From NCBI GenBank assembly GCA_003164955.1, contig PLRW01000135.1:3710-55723 (forward strand): a DNA stretch of 52,014 bases. The letters are read 5' to 3'. The notes beneath the pieces are model-generated. The model searched no databases and had not been told where the DNA came from. It saw only the letters and a program-made list of their open reading frames with translations. Of the stretch, positions 1-11,400 are shown one piece after another (the first letter of the stretch is position 1; the number at the start of each line of letters is the position of its first letter). The translations under genes and the position numbers were made by a program. The DNA comes from Actinomycetota bacterium. GTDB taxonomy: Bacteria > Actinomycetota > Actinomycetes > Streptosporangiales > Streptosporangiaceae.

Positions 1-2047
1 CCTGATTCGCTGCGTCGGCTGGTGCTCGGGCGGATCACCGGCCTGGCCCCCGGGCTACGCGACGTGCTCCTGGTCTGCTCGCTCTCGGCGGAACCGGTGC
101 TGCCGGTGATCTGCGCTGCCGCCCGCGATCCAGCCACCGCGCATGCTGATCTGGAGGCAGGCATCCAGGCGGGCCTGCTGGCCATGATGGACGGCGGCAT
201 CTCTGTCGTTCATCCGCTGATGCGCTCAGTGGTCGCTGACCAGGCGGCCGCAGCCGATCGCCGCGCCGTCCACCGTCGGCTGGCCGCTGTGGTGCGCGCC
301 CCCGGGGCGCGAGCCCGTCACCTGGCCCTCGGAGCGGGTGGCCCGGACGAGGCGGTAGCGGGCGAAGTGGAGGCCGCCGCCCGGATGGCTGCGGACCGCG
401 GGGCCTGCGACACGGCCGGGGACCTTGCCGAGCTCGCCGTCTCCCTCACGCCGCTGACCCAGCCCGACAGTCAGCGGCGCCGGGCCGTCCTGGCTGCCGA
501 AGAGCGGTTCGAGGCGTCCGATCCTGCCCGCGCCTGCTCCCTGCTCCCTGCTCGAGGACATCATCGATGCGGCGCCGGCCGGGCCGACCCGCGCCGAGCT
601 GCTACGGCGCGTGGCCCGGTACCGCGCGTTCTGCAGTGGGCCGGTGGCCGCCTGGGCCGTCGCGCTGGAACGTGCGCTGGATGAGGCCGGGGACGATAGG
701 GCGCTACGAGCCGTCATCATGATGGACCAGGTCGCAGCGGCAAGCCACGCGGGCAACCTCCGGGAGGCGATCCGGATCGCCGAGCTGATCGTGGAGCCGG
801 CCGGCCGGCCCGGGGATCAGGCCCTGGAGGCGCAGTGCTGCGCGGGCCTGGCGTTCGCGACGTTCGCGGCCGGCCGCGGCCTGCGGCCGGACCTGATCAG
901 CCGCGCCCTGGCCGGCCCGCGGCCGTCCCCCAGGCTGAGCATGGACCTTCGCCCGAACGTCGCGGTCGGTCACGTCCTGCACTGGACCGGCGATCTCGAC
1001 GGTGCCCGGGCCCTGTATGAGCGGGAGTACAACCGGGCGGTGGAAGACGGCGTCGAGACGGGGCTTCCGTTCGTGCTGTGGGCCCTGGCCGAGAACGAAG
1101 GCTGGGCCGGGAACTGGCCGCGGGCCGAGCATCTGGCCGCGGAAGGCTACCGCCTGGCGGAAGATTCCGGCAGCCTGGTGGCGATCGCGTTCATGTCGGC
1201 GGCGCGGGGGCTGTTGCACGCCTACCACGGCCGGATCGACGCTGGCCTGCGCGACGCGACGCGCGCGATGGAACTCTCCGAAAAGCTCGGCATGCCGCTG
1301 CCCGCCGCCACGGCCGCGCAGGCCTTCGGGATCGCGGCGCTGTCGGCGGGCGACCCTGCCGGTGCCCACGCGCGGCTCGGCCCACTCGCCGAATCCGCGC
1401 TCGCCGCCGGCCTGGCGGAACCAGGTCTGTGCCGTTTTGTTCCCGACGAGGTCGAGGCGCTCACGCGGCTGGGCGAGCTTGGCGCGGCAGAAGCCCTGCT
1501 GGGCCCGTTCGAGGCCCGGTCGGCTCAGCTGGGCCGGGGGTGGGGCATCGCCACCGCCAGCCGGTGCCGGGGACTGCTGCTCGCCGCTCGCGGCGACCTC
1601 GACGGCGCCGGGGACGCGCTGGAAACAGGGCTTGCGGTGCACCGGTGCCTGGCGATGCCGTTCGAGGAAGCACGGACGCTTCTTGCCGCCGGGGAGGTCC
1701 AGCGGCGGGCGCGGCGCAAGCAGCAGGCGCTGGAATTCCTGCGGGCCGCGCTGGTGATCTTCGAACGGCTTGGTGCCCCGCGGTGGCACGAACGCGTCCG
1801 CGGCGAGCTGGCCCGGGTGGGGACACGCGCCACGCCACGCGGAGCCGGGCCGGTCCTGACCGCCGCCGAGCAGCGCGTGGCCGACCTGGTCGCCGCGGGC
1901 CACACCAACGCCGAGGTCGCCGCCGGGCTGTTCATGGGGCAGCGCACCGTCGAGGCCCACCTGTCCCGGGTGTACCGCAAGCTCAGCGTGCGGTCCCGGA
2001 AAGAGCTCAGCCAGATGCTGACCCCGGCCGCTCCGCGTTCCACCTGA
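1..2047 (+). pseudogene. LuxR-family ATPase-type transcriptional regulator, 5' cut by window and frameshifted by a 7-bp repeat
   Basis: The reading frame is open from base 1, so the start and the N-terminal ATP-binding part lie outside the window. The first frame (to about 546) carries the end of the ATPase/winged region (HPLMRSVV, RRAVHRRLA). From about 554 the protein continues one frame over (LLEDIIDAAPAGPTRAELLR) through helical TPR-like repeats to a C-terminal LuxR HTH at about 1855-2020 (LTAAEQRVADLVAAGHTN, then RTVEAHLSRVYRKL), stopping at 2045-2047. The two frames are separated by three tandem CCTGCTC copies at 533-553; taking one copy out restores ACSLLED and a continuous protein. 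Large LuxR proteins of this kind are usually pathway-specific regulators. It lies just upstream of the co-oriented toxin genes, so it is a plausible regulator of them (inference). As read here, the product would lose its DNA-binding domain. Phase variation, decay or a sequencing error are all possible. Confidence 0.85.
533..553 (+). repeat. Triplicated heptamer CCTGCTC inside the LuxR gene
   Basis: Three perfect head-to-tail copies of CCTGCTC (533-539, 540-546, 547-553). Seven is not a multiple of three, so each copy gained or lost shifts the frame. Two copies give a continuous protein; the three seen here do not. This is the slippage geometry of phase-variable genes, although three units is short for a fast switch. 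Confidence 0.9.
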
Positions 2048-2483
2048 CATCTCTTCGCAGGAAAACATGCGGGGCTCCACGGATTCATCCCGGCACCGCC
2101 CGTCCATACCGTTGCCCTTGTGAACTGGCCGGGACAACCCCAGCCGGGCCGGGCGGTACCTGGCCGGGCGGCACCTGCCGGCCCCAACCCGCGCAGCCAC
2201 GGCGTCCCAGGTCGGCCGCGACCGCACCGCAGCGCACCGTGTCCATCCGCCACATCCAGGCGACCCACTCCCTTCCTGTGCCAGCGATCCGCCCTGTGCC
2301 TGCTGCGAGGTAACTCCAATACCGGGCAGATGGCCAGAACCGACAAAAGAATTTCCTTGCACATCCCGATGATGAGGAACCGGACATCTTCACCTTCAGG
2401 AGCTGAAGATCTGCTGCCAGTCCCTCGCCAGGAAAGTTATAGCCGGCCTGCCAGCCGATCGACAGCAAAAAGGGACGCTAAAA
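2048..2483 (+). other. Intergenic leader between the LuxR gene and the TcA gene
   Basis: 436 bp without a convincing gene. The first ~230 bp are GC-rich; the part from about 2310 to 2483 is distinctly more A/T-rich and is the likely promoter and leader of the Tc operon. It holds the inverted repeat at 2386-2410 and ends in AGGGA (2471-2475), eight bases before the TcA ATG. No confident -35/-10 pair could be chosen. Confidence 0.6.
2386..2410. promoter_or_regulatory. Inverted repeat upstream of the TcA gene, candidate operator
   Basis: ATCTTCA (2386-2392) and TGAAGAT (2404-2410) are perfect 7-bp arms around an 11-bp centre, which itself begins a nested CTTCAG-GAG-CTGAAG palindrome (2394-2408). 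It lies about 75 bp upstream of the start codon. It could bind the adjacent LuxR regulator or form an RNA hairpin in the leader; both are inferences. Confidence 0.4.
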
Positions 2484-5400
2484 ATGGCCAGTCAATCTTA
2501 TATCGTAGTTCGCCTCGTTCCAGAGTCGCCCGTGACCGGGCCCACATTTGGCACTTATCTGAATGGGCTGGCACTCCAGGTAGTTGACGCAAACCTTGAC
2601 GCAAATGATACACAACACGCGCTCAGTGATCCCGTAAATTTTTCCCCGCTGAATATATTTCAGTTGCCTAACCTTCCTGGATATCTTTCCATTGTGTCCG
2701 CGCTAACATCAGCGTCGACGACATACGATTCAGGTGCGGGCAATTATGGCAAGTATCTGACGTTTAACTCGACGGATGGAATCTCCTACGGTTCACAGGT
2801 CTGCAGCTCGGATCTGACGACGATCCCGCCAAGTGCCAATCTGACAGTCAGTGAAGTAACGGCGTCCGGTACGGTTCAACTAAATGGGACCCTACCTAAC
2901 TATGTGCCTGCAGGTACGGTCGTGTCCTTCTTTGGCCAGACCCCCTCGGGTAATGAGAACACGCCAGTGTTTTCTTTCACGCTGCCCACCGACTTGCCGG
3001 CCACCACCACAGACGGCCAGCTCAACGTTTTGCATTTCAAAGACGCCGGCGGTGTCACGCCTGACATGACGGTTGCGGGGACTTCCATCGCCGATGGTAC
3101 GACTGTCGCGGCGGCCACTTCGACGACTGTAACAGTTTCGCAGCCTTTGCTGGACTCCAGCTTCCCCTCGTCGGTCAGCTTCATACTGAACCCTCCATAC
3201 GCCTCTTTTCAGCTGACGCCATTGTCAGGCGATCCGCCCCCGCCCGCCAATCCGATCAAACTGAATTTCAAAAAGGATGGGACGGCCGGAGTTGCCGTCG
3301 GCATGACGCTAAATCCGATATCAGGCCTCATTGCGCCCGGGACGATGGTCACCAGGGTGACCTCAACGACGGTTGAGCTCTCCACGAACCTTCTAGCGCC
3401 CTTGCCGTCCAGCCCGGCCGTCACGTTCACCTTCCCGCTAAGTTCGGGCATAATACAGCACGTTGAATCTCTGGCAGAAATTCTCCCGTCTGGGACCAGC
3501 ATTCCCGGCGTCGATCTTCAAGATATATTCATTTCCGCCGCGGTGGCCACGGCCGTTATTCCGTTGAATCCGGGACCGTCGCCCAAGACCGCTACGACCA
3601 CCGTGTATTGTCAATCGGGCACCACGCTCCTGACCTTCGGGCCGGGAGGGACTGACGGAATCAGCGTCGGAATGTCGGTTTCTGGCACAGCGGCCGCCCC
3701 GGGCACGATCACCACGGACACGACCGTGCTGAGCGTGACAGCCACGACGGTCACGCTCAGCACGGGCGTCTCGGCCGATGTCCCGGTTAACTCGGCCATT
3801 ACATTCACGATAAACTCCGATTACCTCGATATCAACATCAGCGCGACGCGTGGCTCGGAGATTATTCCCATCAGCAATACGTTTTACAACGTGCTCGTTA
3901 ATCCAGACATCCCGTCCGATCCTGCCCAGTACCCTGCCATTTCAGATAGCGATACCAGCCTTTACATTTCCCTCCCGCCTCAGCCCGGTACCAATCCTAT
4001 TTCCCTCACAATCCCGGGCGACGGCTCGGCGCCACCATTTGACCCGCTCTTGACGGCAATACAGAAGGCTCTGGCGAACGACACAATCCTGGACGCGACG
4101 GTTGCCTCGCTGGGCGGATCCCCCGCGGACTGCACGCGGGTCGCCTACGACATCGTATGGAGCTTCCAGAGCACCCTCCCGGCGCCACCTGATCCCCTGG
4201 AAACGCTTTACACGAACCCTCCCAACCCGGGAGGAGGAGGTAACACAAGCACCAGCAGCGGTGGTGGTACCAATAATTTCGAGCAGGACCGGCAGAAATT
4301 CGAGGGGACGCTCAGCAGCTTTTACTCGACCCGCAATGCCAATGCCGAGCGGCTTGCCAAATTCGTCGCCGCGGCATCGGCCGCGGTGTTCTGCGAGCAG
4401 GCCAGCCTGAATTCCACGGCCGCGCTGCTGGAATTCCCGGTCGATCCATCATCCGCTCTCCCCGCGGCCGTCGAAAGCGAGGTCCTGCTCGAAGGGCTGG
4501 GTGTCACCGGGCCAAGCGGCCTCAACTTCGGCGTTCCGGCCGCATTTTTCTACGCCCTGGGCGCAAACCTGGATAAGACCACGACCGCCGCGCAGCGCTT
4601 CCAGATGGCCACCGGTGATGCCATCGAACGGCTCCTGCAGCAGTTCAGCACCGCCGCAAGCCCATCCTCGCCCGGCCAGGTGCCGGTGATTAAAGATTCC
4701 GAAGCCTTTGCGGACACGGCCCTCGGCTTGGCGGACATTAGTTCCTTCCAGGCGGCACGCCGGCTTGTCGCGCTCGGGGTGTCGGCGGCGTCCAGCAGCC
4801 CCTCGGTGACGGTACTGGCCGGAAGCCCTCTTGCCGCCCTCGTCAAAGACTGGCAATCCGCGGTTGATCCCGCGGGAGCAGCTCCCCGGAACCCGCCGCT
4901 GACCTACCAGAACACCGACTTCAACATCTGGACGCAGCAGCTCGCCATCACCGACCCTCAGGGCTATGTTGATCTCGATCTGGACGCGGTGACGCAGGGG
5001 TACGTCATTCCTCCGTTTGCGGCCAGTCCCAGCAGCAGTCCCGATTCGGGATCGACGCAATTGGTGTTCGGGCCCGGGACCGGAATTGGCGTCGGGATGC
5101 CGGTCGGCGGGCCCAATATTGCTCCCGGCACGACGGTCAGCGGCGTTACCGCCACGGCCACGACCACGACGGTCACGCTGAGCCCCCCCGTCCCGGGGAG
5201 CCCCCCCGTCCCGGGGAGCGGTGTATCGACGACCCCCGTACTTGTCTTCAACTACGCGATCCCGCCCGTCCTGGCCGCCACCACGGGAGATTGCCCGCTG
5301 GGCGGCACGGCGCTCACCTTTGGCGGGGCCGGCGGGACTGCCGGAATCAGCGCCGGAATGGCGGCCTCCGGGACGAACATCCCGCCGGGCACGACCGTGC

Positions 5401-8400
5401 AGAGTGTGACGGCCACGACGGTCGAGATCAGCGGCACGGGCGTCTCGGGCGATGTTCCGCCCGGCTCGCCCATCACGTTCATCATGACCCCGAGCACGCT
5501 GGCAGACCAGATCGCGGCCTGGCTGCCGTCCACGACATCACCATCGACCCCGCAGCCGACCGTCGCCACACTGAAGCAGGTCACGGCGGCGCAATGGACC
5601 AGTTTCTTCACGGTGACGGGAAACGCGCAGTGGCTGCCGCCGTTCACCCAGCCGGTCGCGCCCGGCGCCCCGGCCAGCCAGACCACGCAGCAGGCCGGCT
5701 ACATTGCCGCGCGCATTCGCGCGTTCGTCCGGGCCGTGCAGCAGTTCTTTACCGTGTCGTCCGTCGCCACGTCGGCCCAGCTGCCAGCCGCCGGCGCGCC
5801 GCCGACCTTCGATCTGCCCTCTCCCGACCTGATCACTGAGGCTGTTGACGAGCTTACGGCTGCTTCGGGGGCTTCGGGCGGTTCGGTCGGTTTCCAATTC
5901 GGCAGCACCTTGTCGAGCACGGAGCTGGCCACCGCGGTGCAGAACGTGCCCAGCAACATCGACCCGGCCGCACAGGCGTGGCTTATCCAGGCGATGACCA
6001 CGGTCAATGACCTCTGGGAAATTGCGAGCCCGAGCATCGTTCCGGATCCACGCTTGCGGTTTGCGGTAATGGAAGCGCTCTATGCCCGCGGCTTCCGAAG
6101 CGCAGCGGATATTACGAACCTTTCCGCCACCGACTTCCAGCAGGCCCTGACGGGCACCGTCGCGTACGACTTCGCCAACTCAGGCACCCTGTCGCTCTAC
6201 CAGCAGGCGCAGACGCTCGCTCCGAAGACGTCGGCAGCCGACCAGGCCGGCGGAGCGTTCCAGCCGATCAATCCGGACGGCTCGCTGGTCAACTGCGTCC
6301 CGCCGCCGTGCCTGTCGCCGACCGGGCCGATCGCCTACCTGCAGGAGATGCTCAAGCTCTCGCCGGCGTCATCATGCGACGACCCGTTCGCGGAGCCCGC
6401 GGCTGGGCAGACGACGCTCGGCGCGGCCGTGACGGCCCGGCGCGGGCCGCTCGGCGCTCTGCTGGCCAGCGGCGCAAATCTGGACACCCCGCTGCCTCTG
6501 ATCGACATCGTCAATGAGTGCCTGGAGTATCTGGGCGCCACCCAGCCCCCTCCCGCTGGCTCGGACCAGGCCGCACCCAGCGGCAAGGTCTACGACACCT
6601 CCGCTGATCAGCTGGCCGGGCACGCACTATGCAAAGAAAGGGATTGCCCTGACGGGGAAGATCGCGTCCGTCATGACCCGGATGCGATCTTCGCGGCGAT
6701 GCCGGAATATTCAACCCCGGCGACACCGGTCAGCGGGAAGAACGATTCGGTCGAGCCGCTGGCGTACAAGAACCTGAAAACCGATTTTTCATCCTGCCAG
6801 CTGCCTTATTCGCAGGCACTGGATGTGTCGCGCACCTACCTGCGGCAGATCGGAAGTTCCCGCTTCGAAGAACTGCGGGCCTTCCGTAAGTGCATCACCG
6901 AGTTTGCCCTGTACCCGGCAAACCCGCCCGAGGGATTCCAATCGTACCTCTGGCGCTACCCGGTGCGAATCGACACGGCGATCGAATATCTGGGCATTAC
7001 CCCGGAAGAGTACACGCTGCTATTCCAGGGAACACCGTCCCAGACTTGCGGGAGTTCCCAGCGAAGTCTCGCCGAGCAGCCCGCCGCGAGCATATCAGCT
7101 GCGGAACTGTACGGGTTCCCCTCGTCCGGCGAGGACCAGTCATGGGTCAACGACGTGGTCGTCCTCTCCGAATTCCTGAGCCGCACCTGCCTGACGTACT
7201 GCGAGTTCCTCGAATTGTACGCGGCCGTATTCGCGCAGCGTGAGAGCGGGAACGACCAGGATTCAGAAACGGTATTCGCGCAGCGTCCGAGCGGGAATGA
7301 CCAGGATAGGGGAAACGGCGGCTATCCCGAGTGCGAACCTTGCTGCCTGGAAGACTACCGGCTTCAGCTCCCGGACGGCGATGCACGCGAGCAGGAGCTT
7401 CTTCAGCTGGCTATCTTCATTCGCCTCTGGCGTAAACTGAGGGACGCGCCCGGCGGCGGATATACGTTCCAGCAGCTCTACGATATTTGCACCGTCTTGA
7501 ACTTGTTCAGCGGCGCGACCGTCAACCCCGAGTTCATCCGGCAACTCGCCGCGTTCCAGATGCTGCGCGATGACTTTGACCTGCCGCTGGCCGATGACTC
7601 GGACCAGGCGACGGGAACGACAGGAACGACAGGAACCGATCGTACCCACCTGCTCGCCCTCTGGGCTGGCAGCAGCAGCAGGAAATGGAAGTGGGCGATC
7701 GGCCGTCTCCTGGAAGGAGTCGAATCCTACGCCAGGCGACGTTACGGCCGCGCGCATCCGCACGGTGAAGGCGACGCGCACATGGCTGACAACCTCGACG
7801 GCCTTTCCCGCCTCGCCGGTTTCAACCCGCCAACCGCGTCCAATCCATCCACCGACACCTGGAACAGCAATCCCGGTTGCACGCTCCGGTTCGCGGAAGT
7901 GCTGGCTAAAATCAGCGCGTCGAGTTTCCGGGTCGGAGAGCTGCTTTACCTGTTCAACGCGGAGGATCCCCAGGAGGGCGAAGGCCCATTTCCGCTCCAG
8001 GATCCGGACGACGCGCTGAATTACCCGCTCGAACTGCCCGAGGATGCCCGGCAGTTCTCGCTGTGGAAACTCCGCGAGGCGCTCCTGGCGGCTGAGGTCC
8101 GCGAGGAGGAAGTACGCGAACTGACGTGGCCTCGGGTGGTGACGGAGTTCCGCCGTACGTTCGGCTACGCGCCACCGAGCGGGCAGGACCCGCTGCTCTC
8201 TATCGGTCAGCATCTCTTCCCGGGCGTACTCGAAGCGGCGGGCTTTTCGGTGAGCCGCAGGCAGCGGCAGTACCGGACGACGCTCACCTCGAGCGCGGCG
8301 TGGAACTCACCGCCGGGAGGCCCCTTCCAGTACGATGCCGGCTCAGCGGAACCGGCGGAACCGGCGGAACTGTGGGTGCAGTTGCCGCTGCGCGACGAGG

Positions 8401-11400
8401 CGGTGGCCGCCCAGCTCAGCCAGCTGCCCGAGCTGAACGGTGCCGAACAGGCCGCCGTGCAGGACCTCTATTTCGCGCCGCGGACCGACCTGGCGTTTGC
8501 CGCGTTTTTGTTCCCGGACTGGCAGAGTGCGGAGATACACCTCATTGAGGAGCGAGACGAGGCGGAGCGCTGGTCCTGGTTCCGGTACCACTTCGCGCTC
8601 GCCAACGCACGACGCAAGGTGATCGCCGATCACCTTGCCGGGCACGTCGCGCACCGGACCGGCTGCCGTCACGAGGACCTGGAGCAGGTGGCCGGGCTTG
8701 TGCTGAGCCGCTTGTTCTCCGACGAGAACACGGGAACCCCCTGGGAGTCGGATTCCAGCGTGACACCGGCGGTCATGTGGACGCCACCGCCTTCGGGCGG
8801 CGCGATCGCGGCACTGCTGGGCCTGGCCGGCACCGGGTTGCTCGGCGAGTACGAAATCGCCGAGCCGCCACCTCAGCAAGACACTGCCCCCCAGGACGTC
8901 ACCGAGGCGGCCGGCGGTGCTCCGGCCTCGTATCAGGTGGCCTGGCGAGAGGTGCGCGGTCCGCTGGAGGCCTTCGGGCACGAACGCGACATCACCAACA
9001 GCCCGGTTCCGGCGATTTTGCCGGCGCTGGGGCTCTCGGCGGCCGCCAGCCCGCTGGTGGCCGTGAACAATGGCTATGCCGTCAGGAACAGCGACGGGCT
9101 CCGACTGGGAGGCGCGGCGGCAATCCGGGTCCGCTGGTCGGGAGTGCTCCTGGTCGAGGGTGAGGGTGAGTATGCGTTCCACGCCGGGGCACCGGCCCCG
9201 GAAGGCGAAAAGCCTGACACCAGGCGGGCCGAGAAATCCCAGTGGCGCGTGACCCTGCAACGCGGCCAGCGGACCTGGGTCGTGGTCAACCACGAATGGC
9301 CCGGCGAGACGGACCACGGACGGGATATGACCCGTCTGAGGCGCGGCGCCTACCATATCGTGATCGAATTCAGCCAGCCCGCACCCGATTTCACCGCCGC
9401 GGATAGCCATCCCCAGCACACGGGCTTCCAGCTCAAATACGCCGGCCCCGACACGGATGGCTGCCTCATCACCCTTCCGGTTAGGAACCTGTACCGCGAT
9501 TTCCAGGATCAGACACTCGATCAGGGAGTCCCGCTCCCCCAGGGAAGCAAGGCGCAAGCATTCCTGAAGGCGTTCTACACGAGCACGCTCCGCGATGCCC
9601 GGCGCACGTATCAACGGGCGTTCAAGGCGGTCCTGCTCGCCGGGAGACTTGGTCTGTCCGCGCGGCCGGGCGGCGAAGACTGCCAGTCCGAGCTTGGCTA
9701 CATGCTCGCGAACCCGGCAAACTTCGCCGGACATGCGTACTACCGGACCAGCACCACGTTCATGCAGCACCTGGCTGACTTCGACTTTAATTTCCTGCCC
9801 CTGCAAGACAATTACTACGCACCCGCTTCCGTACCCCCAGACCGTTCGGCCCCGTCCCTTCAGCGGACCCAGGCGATGTTCGACTGGTGGGAACGGCTCT
9901 TCGACTACGACCAGGTGCGCAGGGAAGTAAAACAGCGCCGCAAAGGCGATTTGTGGCGCCTTTTCCAGGAAGCCCTGGTGACACAGCCGGCCGACCCGGC
10001 CCAGCTCCTCCGGCACATCGGCGCCGACCCGGAGTACTGGGCCATCGACCTGCGCTACTACCAGGATCAGAGCACCGCGATCTACTCCGTCACCGGCACG
10101 GACTTGGAGGATGACCGCTGGCTGTCGCGCGTGTGGCATGCGGATCAGTGGGTCCGCGGCGTGCTGAACCGCTTCCACCCGAAAGACATGTCCACAGCGC
10201 GGCCGGATCTGTGGGCCGCGCAGGACCCCAGCGCAGCGATGCCCGCCTCCGGTGTAACAGAAACCGGGAATGCGAATCTCTCCGCGTTTCTCGCGAACGG
10301 CTGCTGCGAAAATGGCGAGCCACGCCGCTACCTAGATATCAGGCGGCTCAACGACGGGCTCCGCGAGCGGGGTCGGGACGCGCTGATTTCTTATCTGTGC
10401 CGCCTGAACAGGGTTGCGCTTACCTGGCTGCCGGCCTCCACGTTCGCCTCGGCACCTGGCGACCTCAGCGATCTTCTCCTGCTCGACGTCGAGACCGGCA
10501 TCTGCGAAAAGGCAAGCCGAATCGACGAGGCCATCACGGCAGTCCAGTCGTTCGTCCGCCGGAGCCAGCTTGGACTGGAGCCAGGCTGGAAAGTGACCCG
10601 CGAATTCGCGCGGCTCTGGGACAGCCGCTTCGAAACCTACCGGACTTGGGAGCTGTGCAAGCGCAGGGAACTCTACCGTGAGAACTGGATCGAGTGGGCC
10701 GAATTGGGCAAGGCCCGCCGCATCGAGGCCTTCCGGTTCCTGGAATCTCAGCTGCGCACGTCGACCCTCGCCCTGGCCGCACCCGGCGGCTCGGACTGGT
10801 GGGCCGACGACGAGGCATCCCTGGAGGATGCGCCCAGGCTCCTGCAACGGCGCATTCCGTCCGAACTCCGCCCGCTGTCACCGCCCCCTCCATCGACGTC
10901 CCCGCCCGCTGAATCGGCCAGCCGAGAGGGACTCGCCACACTCGGCAGTCCCGAGTACGCCGCCCAGCCGACGTGGCTGGCCACGGTACCGCAGGCGAGC
11001 GCCCCCGCACCCACCCCCACCCCTTCGACCGATGCCACCGCATCTGCCCCTGCCGTCTCAGCGGACCCGGCCCCCAGCCCCGTAACTCCGGAAACGGTCA
11101 CGTCGCTCGGGCAGGCGATAGCGGCTGGCAGCACCCATCCACAGCCGCTGCCGCTGTGGATGGAGTCGGCGGCGAAGCTGGGCACACGGTTCGTGCGTGT
11201 CGCGGCGGCGGGAGTCCCGGAAGCGGCGCTCGGATTCGTCCCGCACCGGGACGAGCCCCGCACCGCCTGCTGCCATGAATGCGGCCGTGATCACCCGGTC
11301 CTGGTGGATGAGTACTACTTCTGGCTGATCAGCACGCAGGTTTATGCCTACACCGACCAGACGGACGCCCAGAGCAGTGGCGACGCCAGCTTCACCGGCA

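Noticed and set aside
704..2362. Antisense open frame opposite the LuxR gene
   Set aside because: Shadow frame; the + strand carries clear LuxR similarity on both sides of the frameshift.
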